Source: Aquabacterium fontiphilum | Lineage (GTDB): Bacteria > Pseudomonadota > Gammaproteobacteria > Burkholderiales > Burkholderiaceae_C | Assembly (NCBI RefSeq): GCF_009909205.1 | Contig: NZ_JAAAPN010000001.1 | Location: 310,001 to 374,000 of the forward strand | DNA length: 64,000 bases | Reading direction: 5' to 3' | Shown: positions 25,620 to 33,205 of the stretch, piece by piece | Layout: every line of letters begins with the position of its first letter | How positions within the stretch are numbered: the first letter of the stretch is position 1 | Notes under the pieces: model-generated | Seen by the model: only the letters and a program-made list of their open reading frames with translations | The model's database searches: none | What the model was told of the DNA's origin: nothing | Made by a program: the position numbers and the translations under genes

Positions 25620-25684
25620 TTAAATGACATCTTGAATGTCATTCAACACGTGCTACAGTCACGCGGTCGTTGAATGCCATTCAA
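25620..25684. promoter_or_regulatory. TetR operator region with two 15-bp palindromes and a third degenerate copy
   Basis: TTGAATGTCATTCAA (25632-25646) and TTGAATGCCATTCAA (25670-25684) are perfect palindromes around one base, with centres 38 bases apart. A degenerate copy, TTAAATGACATCTTG (25620-25634), overlaps the first by three bases. The same motif twice, in the gap between a TetR gene and a divergent operon, makes this the predicted binding site of that TetR protein. Confidence 0.8.
25632..25659 (+). promoter_or_regulatory. Promoter of the TetR-controlled operon
   Basis: TTGAAT (25632-25637) and TACAGT (25654-25659) are spaced by 16 bases, a fair sigma-70 promoter. Its -35 lies inside the first operator palindrome, and the second palindrome begins about ten bases downstream of the -10, around the expected transcription start. 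Binding of the TetR protein at both would block RNA polymerase. Confidence 0.55.
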
Positions 25685-25688
25685 GATC

Positions 25689-26297
25689 ATGAACGTCGTA
25701 CGTCAACCTGTCAGCGAGCTGACCGAATCTGACCTGCTGGCCATGCGCATCCAGGGCCTCATGGCCTTGTTTGGCAAGCTGCCAGCGCCGTCCATCCAGG
25801 AGATGGATGGCGAGTTCGCCGCGCGCCTGCTGGCGCAGCCCAACGCCGTGGCGCAGGTCATCGGCAACCTGACGGTCAATAACCCGCTCATGCCGGGGCG
25901 CTGGCTGTGCAAGGCCTTCAAGCCCGTGTCCGCCGAGCGCGGCCAGGGCTACAACAGCTTTGCCCACCTGGGCCGCACGGTGCAGCGCTACCCGATGCAG
26001 ACGCTGATCGCGCCTTCCCGCTATGACCGGCGCCCCGCTTACACCCTGGTGTACGCCGCCTTCCCATCGATGTGCGGTGCCATCCACATGGTGGACGAAG
26101 TGCGGCGGGTGGCGCCGGGCCTCTACCTGGGCATCGGCACCTGGGGCTTCACGGACGGCCAACGTCAGGTGCCGCTTCCCTTCGTCCTGCGTGGCCCCGT
26201 TGCGCCTTACGCCGGCCACATCGGCCGCGCCAAGAAGGGCTTCGATGTTCATCAAGAAATTCCCGCGTTCAAGCAAACAGCAAGGCAGAAAGGCTGA
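25689..26297 (+). CDS. Conserved hypothetical protein, first gene of the TetR-controlled operon
   Basis: A 202-residue soluble protein that I do not recognise. It has no signal peptide or membrane segment. Conserved-looking blocks are NNPLMPGRWLCKAFKP, GYNSFAHLGRTVQRYPMQTLIAPS, AYTLVYAAFPSMCGAIHMVDEVR and VAPGLYLGIGTWGFTDGQR. The alternation of beta-like hydrophobic strands suggests a lipocalin- or fibrillin-like barrel, but that is a guess. The start at 25689 (MNVVRQPVSEL) lies just after the second operator; the 25674 ATG is inside the operator. The stop is five bases before the SDR start. A role with lipid-like molecules is suggested only by its neighbours. Confidence 0.75.
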   Translation: MNVVRQPVSELTESDLLAMRIQGLMALFGKLPAPSIQEMDGEFAARLLAQPNAVAQVIGNLTVNNPLMPGRWLCKAFKPVSAERGQGYNSFAHLGRTVQRYPMQTLIAPSRYDRRPAYTLVYAAFPSMCGAIHMVDEVRRVAPGLYLGIGTWGFTDGQRQVPLPFVLRGPVAPYAGHIGRAKKGFDVHQEIPAFKQTARQKG

Positions 26298-26302
26298 TCA
26301 CC

Positions 26303-27094
26303 GTGAGTACTCCCCGTCGCAAAGCCCTGATCACGGGCGCCTCCGCTGGCATTGGCGCCACGTTCGCACGGCAGCTGGCCGCGCAAGGCTACGACCTGCT
26401 GCTCGCCGCACGCCGTGGCGACCGGCTGAAGAATCTGGCGCTTGAGCTGTCCCGGCAGCACAACGTTCGCTGCGAGATCCTGTCGGTGGACCTGGCCAGC
26501 GTGGGAGCCGCTGCCACGGTCATGGCCCACCTGGATCGGCTGAACTGGCACATCGACTTCCTTGTGAACAACGCAGGGCTGTCCGGGCACGCCAAGTTTG
26601 CAGCGTCCCCGTGGGCACCGCTGGGTGGCGAGATCCAGTTGATGATGACCACCCTGACCGAGTTGACGCACAGCATCGCGCCCGGCATGATCGAACGGCG
26701 CTGGGGGCGCATCATCAACGTGTCGTCGCTGGCCGCCCTGTCGCCACCTGGCGAGAGCCTGCTGTATTCGGCCATCAAGACCTACGTGCTGGTGTTGTCG
26801 CAGTCGCTGGACATGGAGTTCAAACCGCATGGGGTGCATGTGACGGCCCTGTGCCCGGGCTTCACCTACAGCGAGTTCCATGACGTGATGGGCACGCGTG
26901 ACACCGCCAACCACTTGCCGAGCATCTTGTGGCAACAGCCTGAGGATGTGGTCTCTGAAGGGATCAAGGCCGTGATGAAGGGCAAGCCCGTTTGCGTACC
27001 CGGCGCGGTCAACAAATTCTTGGCGGCCATCATGCGGCCCATGCCGCTGTGGATGAGTTACCTAGCGGGCAAGACGTTCAATCCGTTCAAGTGA
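26303..27094 (+). CDS. Short-chain dehydrogenase/reductase
   Basis: A 263-residue classical SDR. The cofactor motif TGASAGIGATFARQL is at residues 11-25, with Arg residues after strand 2 (LLAARRGDRL) suggesting NADP. NNAG is at about 91-94, the catalytic Ser is in NVSSLAALSPP, and Tyr155/Lys159 form YSAIK. The C-terminus (IMRPMPLWMSYLAGKTFNPFK) resembles SDRs acting on acyl or steroid-like substrates. It starts with GTG at 26303, preceded by AGAAAGG, five bases after the upstream gene. Upstream ATGs would overlap that gene deeply. Second gene of the TetR-controlled operon. Confidence 0.88.
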   Translation: MSTPRRKALITGASAGIGATFARQLAAQGYDLLLAARRGDRLKNLALELSRQHNVRCEILSVDLASVGAAATVMAHLDRLNWHIDFLVNNAGLSGHAKFAASPWAPLGGEIQLMMTTLTELTHSIAPGMIERRWGRIINVSSLAALSPPGESLLYSAIKTYVLVLSQSLDMEFKPHGVHVTALCPGFTYSEFHDVMGTRDTANHLPSILWQQPEDVVSEGIKAVMKGKPVCVPGAVNKFLAAIMRPMPLWMSYLAGKTFNPFK

Positions 27095-27109
27095 CATGCG
27101 GCTGACACC

Positions 27110-28162
27110 ATGGCATGGATGATTTACGGTGCCAACGGCTACACAGGTGAACTCATCGCCCGTGAAGCCGTCGCTAGGGGCATGCGCCCGATTCTCGCGG
27201 GGCGCAGCAAGGCCAAGATTGAACGGCTCGCCCGGGAGTTGAAGCTGGAATACCGCGTCTTCGATCTGGACAGCGCCACCGACATCGTGGCCCAGCTGAA
27301 AGGCATCCAGGTGGTCTTGCTGACGGCGGGGCCGTTCTCGGCCACGAGCCAGCCCATGGTTCAGGCCTGCATTCGGGCGGGCGCGCACTACCTCGACATC
27401 ACAGGCGAAATCGACGTGTTCGAACAGGTGGCACGTCGCGATCGCGAAGCGCGCCAGGCGGGCGTGGTGCTCTGCCCGGGCGTGGGCTTCGATGTCATCC
27501 CGACCGACTGCGTCGCGGCGGCCCTGAAACAAGCCCTGCCGGATGCAGTGGAGCTGCGCCTGGGCTTCGACACGACCGTCAGCCTGTCGCCAGGTACCAT
27601 GAAGACCACACTGGAGAGCACGCCACAGGGTGGCCGTGTTCGCCGCAATGGCCAACTGATGCGGGTGCCGCTGGCGCATGAGGTCAGGCGCATCGACTTT
27701 GGTCGCGGGCAGCGCCTGGCGGTGGCCGTGCCCTGGGGCGATGTCTCGACCGCGTTCCACACCACGGGCATCCCCGACATCACGGTGTTCGTGCCCACGT
27801 CTCGCCTCGGGCTCTTCGGCATGAAACTGGGCAACGTCTTCGGCCCGCTGTTGAAGCTTGCTGTTGTGCAGCGGCTCTTGGGCGCCCTGGTTTCCAAGGC
27901 CGTCAAAGGCCCCGATGAGGCAGCGCGGGCCCAGATGCCTGCGTATGTGTGGGGTGAGGCGGTCAATGCGCGTGGCGAGCGTCGCACTGCACGGGTGAAA
28001 ACCGTCAACGGCTACAGCCTGACCATCCCAGGTGCGCTGGCCGTGACGGAGCATCTGTTGCACCATGATGCACCCGCCGGTTTCATCACGCCTTCGCGTT
28101 TGATGGGGGCCGGGCTGGTGAGCCAACTGCCTGGAGGCGGTCCGATCGCCATCGGCAGCTAA
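27110..28162 (+). CDS. Saccharopine dehydrogenase-like NAD(P)-binding reductase
   Basis: A 350-residue protein with an N-terminal Rossmann fold, MIYGANGYTGELIAREAVARG, the ILAGRSKAKIERLA segment and YLDITGEIDVFEQV, which place it in the saccharopine dehydrogenase-like / trans-acting enoyl reductase family. Members act on lipid or polyketide substrates rather than saccharopine; the C-terminal lysine-biosynthesis domain is absent. FDVIPTDCVAAALK is another family block. The start at 27110 is followed by a second Met at 27119. It lies 15 bases after the SDR gene, so the pair could act in sequence on one substrate. Third and last gene of the operon. Confidence 0.82.
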   Translation: MAWMIYGANGYTGELIAREAVARGMRPILAGRSKAKIERLARELKLEYRVFDLDSATDIVAQLKGIQVVLLTAGPFSATSQPMVQACIRAGAHYLDITGEIDVFEQVARRDREARQAGVVLCPGVGFDVIPTDCVAAALKQALPDAVELRLGFDTTVSLSPGTMKTTLESTPQGGRVRRNGQLMRVPLAHEVRRIDFGRGQRLAVAVPWGDVSTAFHTTGIPDITVFVPTSRLGLFGMKLGNVFGPLLKLAVVQRLLGALVSKAVKGPDEAARAQMPAYVWGEAVNARGERRTARVKTVNGYSLTIPGALAVTEHLLHHDAPAGFITPSRLMGAGLVSQLPGGGPIAIGS

Positions 28163-28200
28163 GGGTCGGATGAGACGGTGCCCATGTGCTGGAGCTGACC

Positions 28201-28229
28201 TTGGACAGCGCTGTCGCGCCTGACACAAT
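28201..28229 (+). promoter_or_regulatory. Promoter of the MliC-like lipoprotein gene
   Basis: TTGGAC (28201-28206) and CACAAT (28224-28229) are separated by exactly 17 bases, a good sigma-70 match. A GGAGG ribosome site follows at about 28249-28253 before the ATG at 28258. The leader would be roughly 20 bases. Confidence 0.55.
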
Positions 28230-28257
28230 GGGCGCATCAGCCATCCCCGGAGGTGCC

Positions 28258-28578
28258 ATGTTGCGCGCATTGTCCATCGTGTCTGCCCTGTTGTCGGTCG
28301 GAGCCTTGTCGGGTTGCGTCACGCCACCCGCATTCATGAACACGCCCGTTAACAAGGTGCACTACCGCTGCGCCAATGGCGAGGCCATCGAGGTACGCTA
28401 TTTCCCTGAGCAGGGTGTGGCCGTGCTGGTGCGTGGCGGTCAGACGCTGGAACTGCAGCAGCAGCCGGCGGCGTCGGGCTTCTGGTACAGCAATGGCCCA
28501 CATGGCATCCGCGGCAAAGGCAGTGAGTTGCGCGTCGAGACCGGCCGCATGGTGCCGCTGACGTGTCAGGCGATTTGA
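28258..28578 (+). CDS. MliC-like lipoprotein (C-type lysozyme inhibitor family)
   Basis: A 106-residue lipoprotein. The signal ends in SVGALSGC, a lipobox, giving a lipidated Cys at residue 20. The mature part has the MliC pattern: VHYRCANGEAIEVRYF, a strand with VAVLVRGGQTLELQQQ, SGFWYSNGPHGIRGKGSELRV and a final Cys in PLTCQAI that would pair with Cys39. MliC proteins sit in the outer membrane and block c-type lysozyme. A well-placed promoter and GGAGG site support this start. It is short and monocistronic; the thiolase gene begins 46 bases downstream. Confidence 0.82.
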   Translation: MLRALSIVSALLSVGALSGCVTPPAFMNTPVNKVHYRCANGEAIEVRYFPEQGVAVLVRGGQTLELQQQPAASGFWYSNGPHGIRGKGSELRVETGRMVPLTCQAI

Positions 28579-28624
28579 GCCGGGCCCCCTGATTGCTGTA
28601 GACCCCACATCACCTGGCTGACCC

Positions 28625-29836
28625 ATGTCGACAAACACGCACGCCTATATCTGCGACGCCCTTCGCACCCCATTTGGCCGCTATGGCGGCAGCCTGTCGT
28701 CGGTGCGCGCTGACGACCTGGGCGCTGTGCCACTCAAGGCCTTGATGGCGCGTCACCCCGGGCTGGACTGGGAGGCCGTCACCGACATCCTGTTTGGCTG
28801 CGCCAACCAAGCTGGTGAAGACAACCGCAATGTGGCGCGCATGTCGGCGCTGTTGGCCGGGCTGCCCATTGGCCTGCCTGGCGCCACAATCAACCGGCTG
28901 TGTGGCTCGGGCATGGATGCAGTGGGCACCGCCGCGCGCGCCATCAGGGCGGGTGAGGCTGAGTTGATGCTGGCTGGCGGGGTGGAGAGCATGAGCCGCG
29001 CACCGTTCGTGATGCCCAAGGCCGCGAGCGCCTTCGCCCGTGACAACGCGGTGTATGACACCACGATCGGCTGGCGCTTTGTCAACCCACTGATGAAGCA
29101 GCAATACGGCATCGACAGCATGCCCGAGACGGCCGAGAACGTGGCGGCCGAGTTCGGAGTCAGCCGGGAGGATCAGGACAGGATGGCGCTGGCCTCCCAG
29201 GCCAAAGCGGCGGCTGCACAGCAAGCGGGCTTCTTCGATGCCGAGATCACGCCCGTGCGCATCGCGCAGAAGAAGGGTGAGCCGCTCGTGGTGAGCCAGG
29301 ACGAGCATCCGCGCGAGACCACGATGGCTGCGCTCGCCGGGCTGCGCCCTGTGGTGCGCGAAGGCGGCAGCGTGACGGCGGGCAATGCGTCGGGCGTGAA
29401 CGACGGCGCCTGCGCCATGATCCTGGCCAGCGAAGCGGCTGCTGCGCGCCATGGTCTGACGCCGCGCGCCCGTGTGTTGGGTATGGCCACGGCCGGCGTG
29501 GCGCCGCGCATCATGGGCATTGGCCCAGCGCCAGCTTCCACCAGGGTGCTGGCGCAGACCGGCCTGAAGCTTGACCAGATCGATGTGATCGAGCTCAACG
29601 AGGCGTTTGCTGCACAGGGGCTGGCCGTATTGCGCTTGCTGGGCTTGCGCGATGACGACCCGCGTGTCAACCCCAACGGGGGCGCCATCGCGCTGGGTCA
29701 CCCGCTGGGTGCCAGCGGCGCGCGTCTCGTGACCACCGCCGTCAACCAGCTGCACCGCAGCGGTGGACGCTACGCGCTGTGCACGATGTGCATCGGTGTG
29801 GGCCAGGGCATCGCGCTGGTGCTTGAACGGGTATGA
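28625..29836 (+). CDS. pcaF: 3-oxoadipyl-CoA thiolase
   Basis: A 403-residue thiolase. Active-site residues are Cys93 (TINRLCGSGMDAVG), the His of GGAIALGHPLGASGARL and Cys389 (CTMCIGVGQG). The long blocks GCANQAGEDNRNVARMS, DTTIGWRFVNPLMKQQYGID and SMPETAENVAAEF are those of PcaF/PaaJ-type thiolases, which cleave 3-oxoadipyl-CoA to succinyl-CoA and acetyl-CoA in the beta-ketoadipate and phenylacetate pathways. No other pathway gene is in the window, so a general acetyl-CoA acyltransferase role cannot be excluded. Its stop is nine bases before the TonB receptor start. Confidence 0.88.
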   Translation: MSTNTHAYICDALRTPFGRYGGSLSSVRADDLGAVPLKALMARHPGLDWEAVTDILFGCANQAGEDNRNVARMSALLAGLPIGLPGATINRLCGSGMDAVGTAARAIRAGEAELMLAGGVESMSRAPFVMPKAASAFARDNAVYDTTIGWRFVNPLMKQQYGIDSMPETAENVAAEFGVSREDQDRMALASQAKAAAAQQAGFFDAEITPVRIAQKKGEPLVVSQDEHPRETTMAALAGLRPVVREGGSVTAGNASGVNDGACAMILASEAAAARHGLTPRARVLGMATAGVAPRIMGIGPAPASTRVLAQTGLKLDQIDVIELNEAFAAQGLAVLRLLGLRDDDPRVNPNGGAIALGHPLGASGARLVTTAVNQLHRSGGRYALCTMCIGVGQGIALVLERV

Positions 29837-29845
29837 GGGCGTGAG

Positions 29846-32041
29846 ATGCGCCTGAAGCTGGCCAAGCCACATGTCCACTGTGCCCGTCGGCACCGGGCGT
29901 GGGCGCTGGCGATCGCCGCGTTGCCGGCCTGGGCCGATCCACCAGGACCGGACGCGGCGGAGGCCGACGCCGTGGTCATCACGGCCACCCGTACGCCGCA
30001 AGGGCTGCGGGAGGTGCCTGCAGCCATCGACGCGCTCGATGCGCGCACCTTGCGCGAGATGGGCCCGCAGGTGAACCTGTCGGAGTCGCTGCAGCGGGTG
30101 CCGGGCGTGTCGGTGCTGAACCGTCAAAACTACGCGCAGGATCTGCAGTTGTCCATCCGCGGCTTCGGCGCGCGCGCCACCTTCGGCGTGCGCGGAGTGC
30201 GCCTGTATGCCGATGGCATCCCGGGCACCATGCCCGACGGCACCGGCCAGAGCGCCTTGTTTGACCTGGGCTCGGCCCAACGCATCGAGGTCTTGCGTGG
30301 GCCGGCCTCGGCGCTGTACGGCAATGCCGCAGGCGGTGTGGTGCAGGTGTTCACCGAAGACGGCCCCCCGGTGCCCGAACTGGGCGTGGGGATCGCTTTC
30401 GGGCCGGATGGCTTCAACCGCCAGCACCTGCGCGTGGCGGGCGAAACGGCACCGGAGGGGGAGCCGGGTGCGCTGAACTACGTGCTGCATGCCAGTCGCT
30501 TCAGCACCGAGGGCTTTCGTGAACACAGTGCCGCGCGGCGCGCCCAGCTCAACGGCAAGCTGCGCTGGCAGTTGGACGCGCGCACCACGCTGACCGTGGT
30601 GGGCGCCTGGCTGGACATGCCCGGCGTGCAGGACCCGCTGGGCTTGCCCGCTGACGCGTGGCGCCGCGATCCGCGTGCGGTGGTGCCCCAGGCACAGCGT
30701 TTCAACACGCGCAAGGACGTCTTCAATGGGCAACTTGGCGCCGTGTTCGAGCGCGCGCTGGGTGACGACACACTGCGGCTCATGGCCTATGCCGGACAGC
30801 GCGCCGTCACCCAGTTCCAGTCCATCCCACCCGAGGCCCAGACAGCCCGCCATCCTGGTGGCGTGATCGATTTCGAGCGCCGGTATGGCGGGTTGGATGC
30901 GCGCTATACCTGGCGCACACAGCTGGCCGAACGGCCCTTGTCGCTGACGGCGGGCGTCAACCTGGATGGCGTGTGGGAAGACCGCCGGGGGTTCCAGAAT
31001 TTCGTGGGCGCCGGTGGTGCAGAGACAGTGGGCGTCAAGGGGGCGCTGCGGCGCGATGAAGACAACCGCGCGCGCAACGCTGATCAGTATCTGCTGATGC
31101 AGTGGCAGGCCGCGCCGACCTGGTCGCTCGACCTGGGACTGCGCCACAGCCGCGTGGGCTTTGCCTCGCGCGACCACTACATCACCGAAGGCAATGGCGA
31201 CGACAGTGGTCGCATGCGCTTTGCCGCGCTCACGCCCACGGCTGCCGTGATGTGGCGGGCTTCGCCCGACTGGCACTGGTATGTGGCGGTCGGCCGGAGC
31301 TTCGAGACGCCCACGCTCGCCGAGGTGGCCTACCGAAGCAACCTGGGGACCGAGACCGGCTGGAACCGCGACCTGCGCGCCACGGCCGCGCGACACCGGG
31401 AAGTGGGCTGGAAGGCCCGGCCGGCCCGCGGTTGGCAATGGCAGCTGGCCGCCTACACCGTGGACACGGACGACGAGATTGCCGTGGCCGCCAGTGTGGG
31501 CGGGCGCGCCACCTTTCAGAACGTAGGCCGCACCGAGCGTCAGGGTGTGGAGACCAGCGTGCGCTGGGTGGGCGCAGCGAGCGCCTCCGGTTGGTCGGGT
31601 TACCTGGCCCTCAACTGGCTGGACGCCCGCTTTCAGGATGCGTTCAGCTCGCAGGGCGCAAGCGGCGAGCAGACCGTGCCGGCCGGCCGACGCCTGCCGG
31701 GCATCCCGGCGCGCCAGGCCTATGCCGAGCTGGCATGGCGGCCGCCTGCATCGCACTGGCACACCGCCATCGAGTGGCGCCATCAGGGGGCGATCTGGGC
31801 CAACGACATCAACACCGCCCGCGCGCCGGGCGCCTCGTTGTGGGCGCTGCGGGCGGGCTGGCGCCTGCCGTGGCAGGCTGGCGACACGGCCTGGCGGTGG
31901 GACGCGCTGGCGCGCATCGAGAACCTGTTCGACACCCGCTACGCCGGATCGGTCATCGTCAACGAAGGCAATGGCCGCTTCTTCGAGCCGGCGCCCGGGC
32001 GGGGCTGGCTGGTGCAGACCACGCTGACCCGCAGCTTCTGA
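29846..32041 (+). CDS. TonB-dependent outer-membrane receptor, PqqU/YncD-like
   Basis: A 731-residue receptor. After a basic signal sequence (residues 1-30) comes the TonB box region (ADAVVITATRTPQGL) and a plug domain with ESLQRVPGVSVLNRQNYAQDL, SIRGFGARATFGVRGVRLY and DGIPGTMPDGTGQ. These blocks are close to YncD/PqqU, the E. coli receptor for the cofactor PQQ, and to FecA-like relatives. A 22-strand barrel follows, ending in the C-terminal Phe (TRSF) needed for barrel insertion. The ligand is therefore possibly PQQ or a ferric chelate; this is inference from plug motifs only. It starts nine bases after pcaF and may share its transcript. Confidence 0.87.
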   Translation: MRLKLAKPHVHCARRHRAWALAIAALPAWADPPGPDAAEADAVVITATRTPQGLREVPAAIDALDARTLREMGPQVNLSESLQRVPGVSVLNRQNYAQDLQLSIRGFGARATFGVRGVRLYADGIPGTMPDGTGQSALFDLGSAQRIEVLRGPASALYGNAAGGVVQVFTEDGPPVPELGVGIAFGPDGFNRQHLRVAGETAPEGEPGALNYVLHASRFSTEGFREHSAARRAQLNGKLRWQLDARTTLTVVGAWLDMPGVQDPLGLPADAWRRDPRAVVPQAQRFNTRKDVFNGQLGAVFERALGDDTLRLMAYAGQRAVTQFQSIPPEAQTARHPGGVIDFERRYGGLDARYTWRTQLAERPLSLTAGVNLDGVWEDRRGFQNFVGAGGAETVGVKGALRRDEDNRARNADQYLLMQWQAAPTWSLDLGLRHSRVGFASRDHYITEGNGDDSGRMRFAALTPTAAVMWRASPDWHWYVAVGRSFETPTLAEVAYRSNLGTETGWNRDLRATAARHREVGWKARPARGWQWQLAAYTVDTDDEIAVAASVGGRATFQNVGRTERQGVETSVRWVGAASASGWSGYLALNWLDARFQDAFSSQGASGEQTVPAGRRLPGIPARQAYAELAWRPPASHWHTAIEWRHQGAIWANDINTARAPGASLWALRAGWRLPWQAGDTAWRWDALARIENLFDTRYAGSVIVNEGNGRFFEPAPGRGWLVQTTLTRSF

Positions 32042-32123
32042 ACCGTGCCTGACACGTCGCAAGGAACTGTCCGGTGCGAAATGGATCCCAATTCAGATTG
32101 CCCTTCTCTGGAGTGTTTCCCTC

Positions 32124-33146
32124 ATGCAAGCACAGGAACAGCGCGCGCTCCTCAACATCGTCATCCACGCGGCCATGGCCGACGGTCACAAGGCTGAGGC
32201 GGAGCGCGAGGCCATCCGCGGGGTGGCCGAGTCGCTGTCGGGCAGCCCCGACGGTCAGGCGCTGGCAGGCGTCTACCAGGATGTGCTGCTCAAGCGGGTG
32301 AGTCTGCAGCAGGCCGCCGCTGCATTGACCGACCCAGCCCACCGCCAGCTTGCCTATGAGATGGCGGTGTGCGTGTGCGATGCCGACGGGCAGCAAAGCG
32401 AGGCCGAGCAGCGTTTCCTCGCCGACCTGGGCGGCGTACTGGGGTTGCAGGTGGCCGCGGGTGCGGGCAGCAGCGCGGCAGCAGCCGGTGCGGCGGCGGC
32501 CGGGGCGGCCACGGCGTTGGCTGCGACCAGCCCGCTGGCCGACACGGTGCGCACGGCCGATGCGATTGCGCAACGTGGTTCGCAGCCGCTCGACCAGAGC
32601 GAGCCCGCGTTGGCGCCCGAGGTGGCCGCCACGCCGGGCCCCGAGCTGGACAAGACCATCCTCAACTACGCCATCCTCACGGGTGCGCTCGAGTTGCTGC
32701 CGCAGTCCTGGGCCTCGGTGGCCATCATCCCTCTGCAGGTCAAGATGGTCTACCGCATCGGCAAGGCGCATGGCGTCGAGCTGGACCAGGGCCACATCAA
32801 GGAGTTCCTCGCCACCGTGGGGGTGGGCCTGACCTCGCAGTATCTGGAGCAATTCGGCCGCAAGCTGCTGGGCGGTTTACTGGGCAAGGCGGCTGGACGC
32901 ACGCTCGGCGGGTTGGCCGGTACGGCAACGGGCATGGCCTTTTCCTTCGCGACGACGTACGCCTTGGGCCATCTGGCCAAACGGTATTACGGGGGCGGCC
33001 GTGTGATGGGCACCGACCTGCTGCGGCAGACCTATCAGGAGCTGCTGGGGCCGGCCAAGAGCCTGCAGCAGCAGTACCTGCCGGCGATGCGCCAGCAGGC
33101 GGCCGGGCTGGATGCTGGCAAGGTGATGGCCATGATCCGTGGATGA
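32124..33146 (+). CDS. TerB-like domain protein with a hydrophobic C-terminal region
   Basis: A 340-residue protein of unknown function. Residues 1-110 look like a TerB/DjlA-type helical domain: LNIVIHAAMADGHKAEAEREAI and the repeated half YEMAVCVCDADGQQSEAEQRFL carry the paired acidic positions seen in TerB. An Ala-rich linker (about 112-135) and a Pro/Glu stretch follow. Residues 175-310 contain hydrophobic, Gly-rich segments (GRKLLGGLLGKAAGRTLGGL) like DUF697-type membrane-associated domains. No signal peptide is seen. It could be a membrane-associated stress protein, but function cannot be assigned. It is followed after 59 bases by an antiporter gene on the same strand. Confidence 0.7.
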   Translation: MQAQEQRALLNIVIHAAMADGHKAEAEREAIRGVAESLSGSPDGQALAGVYQDVLLKRVSLQQAAAALTDPAHRQLAYEMAVCVCDADGQQSEAEQRFLADLGGVLGLQVAAGAGSSAAAAGAAAAGAATALAATSPLADTVRTADAIAQRGSQPLDQSEPALAPEVAATPGPELDKTILNYAILTGALELLPQSWASVAIIPLQVKMVYRIGKAHGVELDQGHIKEFLATVGVGLTSQYLEQFGRKLLGGLLGKAAGRTLGGLAGTATGMAFSFATTYALGHLAKRYYGGGRVMGTDLLRQTYQELLGPAKSLQQQYLPAMRQQAAGLDAGKVMAMIRG

Positions 33147-33205
33147 GGGCGGCGTGGCACCGGGCAGGGTGTCGCGGCGAGGAAATCTGACATGATCGGG
33201 CAGAG

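Noticed and set aside
28610-32062. A very long open frame (about 1150 codons) on the minus strand across the thiolase and TonB receptor genes
   Set aside because: It is antisense to two well-recognised proteins and has an Arg/Gly/His/Ala-rich composition typical of shadow frames in GC-rich DNA. No family motif or plausible start region is visible.
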